A DNA stretch of 64,000 nt. Source: Lineus longissimus. Its lineage: Eukaryota; Nemertea; Pilidiophora; Heteronemertea; Lineidae. A model generated the notes under the pieces. The model worked only from the letters and a program-made list of their open reading frames with translations, ran no database searches and was not told where the DNA came from. Below, piece by piece: positions 13,201-25,200 of this stretch (position 1 is its first letter; every line of letters begins with the position of its first letter). The translations under genes and the position numbers were made by a program. The stretch covers positions 14,425,292-14,489,291 of the forward strand of contig NC_088312.1 in the NCBI RefSeq assembly GCF_910592395.1, written 5' to 3'.

Positions 13201-16200
13201 CTCAGATGATTATCAAAAACTGGCACAGCTAGGTTGATCAAGGAGTTGTATTGTTTCTCACGCTGGCAATTCAGCCTACGATCATTGAAAATACAAGGAG
13301 CTTAATCGGACTACGATCAGCAGATTGAAGATTTTAGCCAGACTTCCAATCAGGGTGGATAGAACAATTAATCAGCAATCAAGTGATAAAGGCATTCAAC
13401 AAGATATACAGAAAGGTGCAAACCTGTGCTGGTTGACAAGGTGTTTGTCCCTGCAACAAATAAATTACACCAAGTTTCAAATTTTGAGAGCTGAACAGCT
13501 CATAAGAATAACCCTCCCTAGGTAAGTATTTCATCCAACTAATTTTATCTCAAGTACAGTCCCAGTCACAATTAACGTACACATAGTTTCACATAAAGCT
13601 GCACTCAACCTATGATCTGGTGCCACAAAAGCTGCATGGAGCTTTTACACTGGTTGTGATGCGTCACAAATAAACAACGCTGACTTGCTACCTCACTATT
13701 TGGTGGCCAGCATGGGTGTACTCAAGACTTCACAAAAGGTAGACAATTGTAAAATAAACAACCAACAACCAGTCTGTCCTGTCGAGCTTAGAGCAATGCG
13801 CCTGGTATTGTTGTGACGGGTGACTAAACTTTTTATTTAATAACTGATGTGCAACACACTCTGCAAAAAGTGATTGTTGTTTCAGCAGTCATGCTTGCTT
13901 GCAACAAAAAATATCTCCCTTGCAGTGATCAACGCAGGTGTCTGTGACAAGAATCAGTTTTTGCTGCAACCTACAAATAACAATCCCGGCGTCAGCACAG
14001 GTTGCAGCAACAATAATCTCTCATTTGTGGGCCACTATAAGAGGTGTGATGCTTCTGATCATTATTATCCAAGATGACCTACTTACCTGTAGTAGTTAAT
14101 CCTGCTAACCCTGACGCATTTGGACTGGCTGCACCGGACGCAGCAAGCTGATTGAGTAGTTGGAGGTTCTGCACGCTCATAGCCTGGAGGGCTGCTGGAA
14201 AAGAAGGAGAAATCGGTCAACAACTGATAAGACAAAAAGGTACAAGGGTTTAGACATCAAATTTGAAAATCATGGGATCATTTTTGTCTAAATATTAGGC
14301 ATGGTAGATGGCTCGCAAAAATAACGTCGGCCATTTTGCTATCACCTTTTCCACAGGCTATCTGTTCAATGGGCTATCTGAAGTTTTTCATGTCTTTGTC
14401 CATGATATTTACTTTTGTAGCCAGTTGAATTTGTTAAACTCTCTGGAAACTACTTAGCCGATTAAAGGGCACCTGTAAAAAAGGCATCTACAGTGGAACC
14501 TCCCTTAGCGGACACCTCTCTATTGAGGACACTAGTTTTAGTCCAAATTGGTTGTTTCCATTCAATGTAACCTCTCTAATCAGGACACCTCTCTATCAAG
14601 GACAGCCTTGTCAGTCCCAAGGGTGTCCTTTCTAGAGAGGTTCTACTGTATTTCATGTAATCGCCCTACGTGAAACAGATGCACCCAAACCGACTAAAAA
14701 GCATCCACACAGTATTTGGTAAGGCATAATGATACGTCTTGTAGATATGGCAGCATGCAGTGTTCAAGATGATGAAATCCCTTCAAAGCAAAATTGAGTG
14801 CAAGTTCATCTCTGCCCTTCGGAGTTGCGCAGCCCCAGAATCACCCGTTGTTTCCCCGGTTTTTCAATTGATTTTATTGCCAAGTAGAAGTGAACAGGAA
14901 GACGTTCCAGCCTTGCTTTGATGGTAAAGTATCAGTTCAATTTGTTGTATAGCACTTTTTCAATGACAGGTTCTTGCTCAAAGAGTTTTTCACTCCAGAG
15001 TCTTCTGGAAGATGTTAAGGAGAAGGGACTAATCATACTTTTTGAACAGTAATGAACACATAACTATTGTATAGGGTGACTCAAAACAATATATTCCTTT
15101 TTCACAATTTCATTAGGTTAACATTTCATCCCAAAACATGGAAAGTTATCTTACTCCATGGAAGATAAAAAGTTACCCCTTTCAGAGTGGAATGATGGAG
15201 ATGTTTGTTAGAGCTAACATACCAAAATTTCGGGACACCCTGTACTGGGAAGTGATAACTGTTTACAGAAAAACCGTTTTGCTGCAGAAAACCTGCATAG
15301 TGTGTCTTGCACATGTTTCAATGTATTTTCCACAGAAAAAGGGATAATATACATGTAATAAACAGGTGTAATACAGTCCAAATCACAATTGTCAATTCGC
15401 GTCATTGGTGCATCATTGATGTGCTACCTAGCGCATAGGTCGCACGTAATTCACGCAAAACAGAGAGAGAGAGAGATATGCGTGTCCTTACTGCGCAACT
15501 TTGCATGTAACTTCCACGTACGTTGCGTCACTGACACAAAGCAAGACAGAGGTCAATAATTGTGATTTGGACAGTAGCATGCAGCAACGGTGAATCTCAC
15601 TGTAGACAATTGAACTGAAAAACAAAAGAAATTGGTGCAGTTAGCTCTAACAGTGGTTTTTCCAAAGTAAACTTTAGTTCTCGCTCCAGAGAGATTACTT
15701 CTGGTTCACAAGTTCCTTCACTGCATGATTCATTACACAACATGCAATGTCAACTCCTTCCTACAAGCTAACTTTCTTTCTCCAAGGCTGACATCAAAGT
15801 GACTTGTCAGTTCACTGATATTTTCCCAAAAAAAACCCAAGCCTCATTTTGATTGACACAAAAAGTGGCAGTAAATTCTTCAGTCAGGCCTCATCCATTG
15901 ACCATTCTCACAAGGAGTGTACTGAGATATTGACAAGCTTTAGGGGTTAAAATGACAAGATTTTATTCATTTTTTGACTATCAATTCTCCTCAATGAACA
16001 TCCGTCCTAATTCAGTTTCTACAAATCAGAAAATAAAGAGTACTGACCAAGAATACTGGACCAACTTTAACACCTTCACTGTTTTTAATTGTCTGATCAA
16101 GACGTACTGTGAAAGGGCAGTATACTCTTCATGAAGAACCGTCCTTCCCTCTCCCCCAATTAAAATTTCACCCCCAGCTCACCAACAGGGGGCCCATTGC

Positions 16201-19200
16201 TCTGGCTCCTGGCAAGCCCATCAGATGGAGTTTGTTTCGTTCCCCTAAAGAGACAAAGATACAGTTGATGGGACCCCCTGTTTGATGATACAGCTCTACA
16301 CCAAGTCACCAAACATTTGAACATAAAAGGCACAGATATTCACTGTTTGGCATTCAAGGTGATAAGAAATTTTTTTACGTCCCGCAAGAACTTCTTGCCC
16401 GCCAAAAACTAATTGTCCAACAAGAAGTACTTTCATGTAAATAGTGCCATGTGATAAAACTTGATGTGTGGCTGGGTGTACAAAATATACAAAAAAAAAA
16501 TATTTGTGCACTGGCTGTGTATAAATACATGCTACAAATTTCTTTGTGGCTTGGAATTGAAACTTATGATTTTTCTTCAAAATAACAACTAAAACCAGAT
16601 CTTAAGTATAACGAACATGTTGCCAGGGCCTCTAAAGATCCCTGCAACCTGCAAAAATTATTGGGCTTGAAATCGATGAAACACTCTCTCATTTGTGGGT
16701 AAAACAGGTAATCGCTGGGTTTATCACAGGTCGCAGTGATCACCCATTTTCATCGCAGGTAGCTGCACCCACAAAGAAGGGATTTTGGTCAAATGTGATC
16801 ACGATCACAAGTTGCAGAGGAAAAAAATTCTCAAAAGCGAGACGCTCGAATGAATGCTCGCTGGAGCAAGGAATATGGCTGTCGGTGAACTTTCTTTCAG
16901 GCATTTCATTCAATTTGAATCAAGCTACATGTAGAATGACTTCATATGATTTTTATCAATAAAGTTAAAGATTGGTTTTGTTAACAATTAATGCATATCC
17001 AAGAGATCAAACAATTCATACTAGACCATGTCCTGAACTTGAAGGCATAACAGCAAATGTGGTAGCTGTAGTTCAACAAGGTTTGATGAGTATGTCGGAC
17101 TTCAAAATTTAATATGGAGGATGTAATTATTTCAAGTTGGCATATTTTCCCTAAATTCATGGTACATTGTACAGGATAAAAGTAACAAAAAATGACCTCA
17201 AAAAGCATTCAAATACGAAGATGGCCAGGCCAAGAAAGTGCATGACTACTTAAAATTTCTAGGTGGGTGAAAAAGGAATGTGCCACTATTGTTCACAACA
17301 GGCAAAGGACAACAACAATGACCAGAGATACTGTGGTTAAGCCCAACCCAAATGAGCAAAAAATATAAACATCAGGTGGATGCCTAGAAAAATAACGCAA
17401 GAAAAGGTCTGACAGGATCTGACAGGATAGATGGCACAGAAAGCAACAGAAATGTGTGGCAGATAGCACGAGGGCATGGCTGATGGCCACACTTAACTGA
17501 CGGAATCAGAGGAATGAACGGATTACTGTGGAAAATGATGAAACTTCACTGAAAACAGTTGCCAAAATGTTTTCGAGTAAAATGAGGAAGGAGATGCGGG
17601 AGATAATTCAAGGTTTCTGTGAGGATGAAAGAGCCACATGAGGGCACTATGTTGTTGACAATACTTGCTGACACTTCCAAGGCAGTCAGGAGATGCCCTC
17701 TATACAGGAACTCTTTAATTATCAAAAGTGTTGGCCTACATTATTCCCCCCCCCCCCCGAGAACATTTTCGTGACTGTTTAGGGGTAATCATATCATTTT
17801 CCATGACATTCCATTATTCCATTGATTCCATCAATTTACTGTGGTAATGGCTGTGAGGGAGAAGCAAGGACAGCAGGCAGCCAAGCACCCACCTGGATTA
17901 TTGGCAAGGTTTGCTAAGACTGCTAGACCCTGTAGGTGCTGAAGGTTCTGAAGATTGTTGAGATCACCTAAAAAAGAGAAAGAGCTTGGCTACCAATAGA
18001 GGTCACCGGTGACAACAACACTACCATAGTAATAGAGACACACTTGGTTGTGATGGCAACATTTCAACAAATACAATAGCAAAATGTTTGAATATCATTT
18101 TGAGACAACAAGAGAAGGAAATTATACCATTTTCCCACAAATGAGACAAATAGGATAGATCACTGGGACAAAAAAAACAGCCACAACCGACAACCATGAT
18201 AAAAAAATAGAGCAGAAAGATGAAAGGGGAAGGAGACAGCATGTAAAAGTTAACATAGGTTTTGCCTGTCAAGATAGGCCTCACAGGGGAAACGGAGCAC
18301 CCTTTTAGAGTATTGAGACAACTATATTAGTGAATATTCATGATGTTGGAGGAAGCAGCTTTTAAAAAGTGGCCAAGTTTTCTGGATGTGTGGGTACTTT
18401 TGGAATTGTGATAAAAAGATAGATATGGGAGTGTATCTTCAAATCAACATATGAGGGGTTCAGGCGCAAAACCCAGTAAGTCCACAATACCCCTATTGTT
18501 TTAAAACAAGACTTTTTGTTTGGGAGTAGGTTCATTGGTTACTGGTTTAACTCTCATTGTAATCAAATAGTTATTGGGTGGTAAACAAAAGGCCAGAATT
18601 TCAAAAATTAACCTTTATTATGAAAACTAGTTATTAAGCAATTTTGATTGATATTGGCTGCAAAACTCTGTAAGTCCAAATGCGTTATTTTTGCATAATT
18701 CAGTAAGTCCAAAAAATCTGTGTTTGCAAAACCTGGCAAGTCCATCACTGGAAAAATATGCATGAAAATGTAAGCAATGTACTCAAATTGGATTAATAAA
18801 AGAGCAAATTCATGTCTGTGAATAGTTTTGAATGTTGGTGTTGTTTGCCAGGGGTCTATAGACCAGAAACTACCGAACCGACTGTCCCTCACTTGGGAGG
18901 CCAAAGCCATCCTGCTGTGATAAGTGAATGAAATCAGTACTGGGTACCTCAGAAAATTTCTGCACAATTCAATTCAATGCCTTCCCATAAAGCCAAACTT
19001 TTAAAATCCAATTTATTCATCTTAATTTTGCGTAAATTCAGCAGAAATTGACAAAAAAAACGCTATTCTACAGCGAAAGCCTTGCGAACGAAGGCGCCGC
19101 CATTTTGTGCGTCATGTGACCTGCAGTTCATCAGTGATTGGCTTTCAGGGACTTACGTGTTTCTGCACCAATATGGTGGTGGCGTTTACTGGGTTTTGTA

Positions 19201-22200
19201 AACAAACTGGGTTTAAGGTAGGCATTTACGGTGGGACTTAAGGGATTTTGCAACAATATGATTTGACTAACGTCATCTACATGCCAAAAGCTGTACATTG
19301 GTACAGCTATCTCATTTTTCATAGGAATGGCGTTTACGGGGTTTTGCGCCTGAACCCCTCATATATAGTCTAGTGAAATATAATGTGAGTGAATGTTCTC
19401 AATTGTGTTCTAAGTTCTAAATGAAAAGAAATATTGGCTAAACTCTCAGAGATGTTGGCAACACATCAGATTTCACTCAAGTTATGTGTGATGAAAAATA
19501 TCCTGGCAATACTCTAGCCCTCACTTGCCAGTGCTAGTACAGTGGCACCTCCCTTTAGTGGACACCCTTCCAATAAGGACATCCTCTCTATTATGGACAT
19601 TAATTTGGTCCCAAATTGGTTGCTGATCAAGTTGATCTCACTAACAGTAACTGTCAGAGGGTTTCCTTAATAGAGAGGTTCTACTGTATAGTCAGCAGTC
19701 AATTGTATATGAATAAATGCCAACATTTGCAATAACACTGTGTGCATTGGGTTTAAGCTGGTCGAGATGTGTTTTCACCACAATGTATATTACACTCCAG
19801 GTAAAAACAGACCTAATGCAGGCTTAAACCTATGCACAAAGTAAATGTATGACATGATGTTACTAACTTGGCTGAAATAGAAAAGCCACTCACAAGTGCG
19901 ACTGAACTGCTGGAAAAGAAGGCTTATCCAAGCTATAGTCACAACAAATGCATAAAGTGAAGAACAAGTGATGGAGGCATAATTTGAATTTTTGACCTTG
20001 ACATTGAGACCAAAAGAGTTCCTTATTCAGGACCAGAAAAATGGCCAGAAATTGCCAAGTCTGGCAATAATTGGTCCAAAATGCAAATCATGCCTCAAAT
20101 TAGACCCCGCACCAAGGTATGATATGATTCTTGCTGGAAATTTTTCAACCCTTACAAATACTTTTTACCGAAGTTGGCAACAAAGAATATTTTTGAGTAA
20201 CCATCCTAATTTCAGCACTATGGCCACAAGTAATATGACAAGATAATTTCATAACAGTGGGAGTAAGTTGTTGAGAGCCACAACAAACCAGCAGAAACAA
20301 AAAGAACGCGAGTGGTTGTTTACCATGTGTTTTTTTCTTTGTTTTTAGGTCTGTTTTGGCTCTGAACGGCCACCTCCCACTGGGATGATCTCAACTATTA
20401 CTGCAGGATGTAACCTTACGCTCTTGACATCGATGTGATTTTTATGGATCGCGTAATGAAGTGTCATGACAAGGATAGGAGGGCTATTTATTGCAAGAAA
20501 GGACCACATGCCTAAATTAACAGCAAGAATCTTATCCGCAGCTAAGTCTAAAGAATGGCCATATCATTTACACCATTAGTTGATATTTTCAAAGGTATTA
20601 GTCACTACTTACGCCCCCCCCCCCCTCTCAGTTGTCGTGCCAATGATCACTAAGTGGCCTGAGAGGCAGCTTATCACCATTAAAGCTGGATAGATTCTTG
20701 ATCTTCTTTACAGAATGGCCCACTGGAAATGCTAGTGTACTTTTTCCTCTACAGAGGCAGAGCACTAGTCACAAATTCTGGAAAATATTATCGCTGGCAA
20801 TGCCTCTAGGGCAAGTGAGAGGGATGTTCACTAGTTTGACAAGTGACGGATAACTACAAAAATCGAACAACTGAACTAGCATAATGTACTGTAGCCGTAG
20901 TCAGGACTTCTGAAGTTGATAATCTGACCTGATTTTATCCTCCAGCCTTAAGCAATCAAGTCAAGCTTTACTGACCATATGAATAATATCATTTATCAGT
21001 GCCAGCATGCTGGAATAGGCATCTTGTCAGGTGCTGCACTCTTACGGAGGAATGTACATGAAGTCAATTGTTTCTACCAGATGATGCACTCTTATGGGGG
21101 AACAGTCAATTGTTTCCATCAGGTGCTGTTTCTATCAGATGATGCACTTTTATGGGGGAATACAAATGTAGTCCATTGTTTCTATCAGATGATGCACTCT
21201 TATGGGGGATAGTCAATTATTTCTATAAGATGGTGCACTCTTTTAGGGGGATTATATACAGTCAAATGTTTCTATCAGGTGATGCAGTCTTACAGGGAAA
21301 TATACACGTTGTCAAATTGTCTATCAGGAGACGTCGTCTTACAGGTGAATATGTAGTCATCTATTTAAAAAGGCAACTGTTTCTATCAGGTGCCATCAGG
21401 TGATGCACTCTAATGGGGGAAGAAAGTCAAATAGGCCAATGGTGTAAATGATATAGTCTTGAGAGTAGTGAGAACAATAACTTACATGCATGCACATAGT
21501 CGGATGGCTGTGGGGAAGAGAGTCCACTTGAGACTGGAACAAAGAGAACCACACATGAAACACACCCCAGCAGAACAATCACGGGCCTGCATCGTCGAGA
21601 TAGCTCTTTCCTTTGAAACTGTGCTCGAAATTTAGGCTCTTGACTTTTGACTAAGGGCCTTCTAGGTTGAACACTTTTGCATTACTACATGTAAATCTGA
21701 ATTTGTTCTTCAATTTGGAGCTAAGTCTTTGTAATAATGGTGTCATAATCTGTCACTAAGACACATAATTTGTCCAAAGTTTGAATTGGCTAGGAACTGC
21801 CCCAAACAGTTAGAATTGTCAAGGAAGTGTCCAAAGCAGTAAGAACTGGTGTAAGAAATGACAAGACCTTCTGAAGTGAGATTCAAAAGATTGCTAAGGT
21901 TTCCTGATGCACACTAAGGAACTTATCTCAAACCATCTAAACTTTCACCAAATACTTGCTTCATTGCACAAGCCAAGAGACGCATGTCTTTTTATTTCCA
22001 GTTGATTGACTAAACAAAGCTGCGACCAGTCTCCTGAGTTGTGCGATGAAGCGTAAATTAGAAAATAGCTGGTTTAAGACGACTTCCTTAAGATGCACTA
22101 GGAATCTTTTCCAAAGTGATCTTTGGGTGGGTAGTTTGGTTTGTTCAACTTTGAAAAGCACTTGCAGATAAAGGCACCATTTGAGTCAATTAATCTTATC

Positions 22201-25200
22201 TCAACTTGAATTTTCTTTGCAGTCGGGTTGTTTATGATATCTCAATCACATACAAGTAACTCTTTAAATGTTACAACAGCGCACAGTGACAAAAGAAAGA
22301 GCTATCACATAATTTTGGAATGGAACAAAACAATGCATATTGAAACTGTAATGTTGTTATAATTGAAATGTAATGTTTGAATTGAATGTAATTTTACTGA
22401 GAATGTTAATTGAGACAATGAAGAATGTTAAGGCAGGACCAACAGAGTAACGAAATAGTCATTATATTGATAATTCTTCAGGCTTATACATGTAGCAACA
22501 ACGAATCAAATAAGAATGCACTGTTGAATCACAATTAATGGTATAAATCGGAGAGAACCTTTATTTTAAAGCAAATCACAGAAAGTATCTTTACGATCAA
22601 TCAATGAAATTTTTCAATCCAGTAATAAGTAACCAACTAAGGTGGGATCAAGCACAAAAAAAGATTTGTTAATCATTCCTTGTTACGAATCATACTAATC
22701 ATTCATGCCACTACCCAATCACTCAAACAATCAAACAAAATATTAGTTGTCTGTCGTCCAAACAGAGTATAGTGGAACCTCTCTTAGTCAACATCTCTCA
22801 AAGAAGGTCATCCTCTCTATTAAGGACACTAGTTTTGGTCCAGAATTGGTTTGTTCTAATTCAATTTGACCTCTCTTATCGTGACACCTCTCTATTAGAA
22901 TAGTACTTGTCAGTCCCCTGGTAGGTATGGTATTGGTTTACCTTTGCAACACAATAGAAACAAGGTCCTCCCATTACAGAGTTGGAGGGGTACAATTGGA
23001 TAAAGATAAGAATGCGGGCCTTACACCCCTCAAAATGAACTATAAATCTTTTGCATACTGGAGAAATAATTTACTTCATTTAATTAATTAGTTAATTAAT
23101 TCAAGCAACTTGTATATAAGTTACACAAATGGCAATTGAATTTAGAGGTGTGTTTTGAAATGTTGCCAGTAGGCAAATTAGCTATAAATGTAGATATATT
23201 TGAAGAACCAATTGGATGCATAGTTTAATTCTTGTATGATGTTTATGATAATTATCAAGCAGTTAGGAGTCTCTATTAGAAGAGAATGTTCAGAATACTT
23301 TGCTATCAAATCGTATGGGTGTTATTTTAGTAGGATTACTTTAGATACAGGTATTGTGGCGGGTGCTATAAAATGCAATGTGCTCTTGTTTGTATTCAAA
23401 GGCATATTTGAAAAACAATCAAAAACATTGATTACAAAGATATTTTTTGAAGAGGCTGTATAGAGCTAAAAACATGCTAAGATGTCATATATTTAACCCC
23501 AAATATAGCTAAAATCACTTAACTTTTATTAGTAACTACTAATAATTAGAACAGGGCTGGCTGGCCCCAACTTGTGGATGCTTTATGCTCTCTATAGAGT
23601 GAGTTTATGATGATGATGATGATGAATGATAATAACAATGCAATACATACAAACTGTTGTATCATCAAGCAAAAAATTTTAAGTACAACTGTCCCCACCC
23701 AAATTCAACCAATAAACAGAGACTAGTCTATTGTGGTGGGTATATTGTGTGGGGATTATCTAGCAGGCGGTTCTACTGGGGTCACACCAAACTAAGAGAA
23801 CATGGCTAGAAGGTGCAGTGGAACACTGAGAGGTCACATCACACAACATCAACTCTATCGGGTAACACAAATTGGCATCAACATTCAGGATTGAAACATT
23901 CAAGTAAAAATTTATATAATCAAATAAAAATTCATAGCATCAAATTGTCACTTAAGCACGCCAAAAATTAGTGATTTTTATCACAGAGATGTGCGATACT
24001 TATCACAGTTTCAGACACTTAAGGCCCTGCAATGTCCCCACAGGCTTGCCATGTTGGTCGCTTGCGATAAAAATCGTACATCTTTGCACTAAAGATCCCA
24101 GTCTGCCAGGGCAACAAAGCCCACAAGAAACATGTTTTGATGGTTTTTATTATTTGTGTTCTATCAGTATGACCCAGTTTAGATTTGGTACAGTATCAGA
24201 ACCAGGTGAAATTTTTCATTCACTGTTTTAAAACCTAGGATGTGGCCCGGCATTGATACCAAAAAATTTGATGTTGGTCATTTTAATATCAGGAATGACT
24301 TCATTGATTGACTTCATAATAAGATAATGATAGGCCAAGCCAAAGTGATGTGAACGACGATAAAAGTGTAAAAAAACATTTGCAAGAAAACAAAATGCAT
24401 TTCATATGTTAGACAAGAAATCAACTACATGCAAGAAATTTACTTCTGTAACATGGTAGTGGCTAAACTCAGTTTATGACAACAATTATCGAAACAACTT
24501 ATGCAAGTATCAATGCGTATCTTTTCCCCCCCTCCTCAAGGGTCGACAAGATTCGGCGCCGTTTCTCTGCCGAAGCTTGAGGTATTTTCTTCCTGGAATT
24601 GTCGTATTCTTGGCGATGAAGTGCGAGGTCGTTGTGATATTGCGCCGAAAGCTTAACGACAAGATTGGATCAGCCGTGTTTTGTTTGCCGTAATCTTGGC
24701 GAAGACCCGGCGGGGTCATCGTCGTAATCTTGCCGGATTGGGGATTCCCCCTTGCGCATGCGTGGTACGCAATTTTTCGACGCTGTCACGCTTTTCATGC
24801 TGTTGTAGTGAATGCGTGTGTCGTGTGTTCTCGCATACTTTCGGGCATACTTTGCAGGTAATTTGTGTTTCATTTTCTTTGTATCATATCATCGTAAGAT
24901 TTGGAGACCAAGGACTCGCTGAAGCCCTGAGGTTATCGATATAATGGCCTAGATTTTTAGCCCCTGCGACCCTATCTCTGCTGTGCTGCTAGTGCAGTGC
25001 CGAGTTGTGGTGGTCGAACATCTTTGGTGATTTCTGACCTAAAAAGGTGATAGCATGTCGAACATCTTAGGAAAAGGTGGTTAGGTGTCGAAATCTTTCC
25101 ACATCATTGGATAATAGCAAGTGATAACCTGACGATTTTCCATAAGTGTCTAATGAACTCCTGCCGTAGCTTAGGTGAAGTGCATTGGGTATATTGTAGT

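Larger units (their letters stand above)
10774..14086 (-). other. CELF intron with tandem-core element and duplication
   Basis: GT-AG intron. It holds the tandem-core element at 11877-12178, the 190-bp duplication at 12678-13066, and a possible mariner-type remnant beginning TACAGTCCCAGTCACAATTA at 13553, whose far end near 13826 is only weakly inverted. A GCAG/TCGCA-rich repeat shared with other introns lies at about 13890-14040. Confidence 0.5.
14195..17892 (-). other. CELF intron with two MITEs and a candidate exon
   Basis: GT-AG intron between exons h and i. It contains a pogo-like MITE (14489-14650), a mariner-like MITE (15372-15576), a candidate 62-nt exon (16183-16244), a small inverted repeat CATTTGTGGG/CCCACAAAG (16689-16778) and a C13 run (17746-17758). 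Confidence 0.6.

Noticed and set aside
13553-13826. Second mariner-like MITE
   Set aside because: The left end resembles that of 15372-15576, but the right end (GTTGTGACGGGTGACTA) matches its inverse only loosely. Kept as a note, not a feature.
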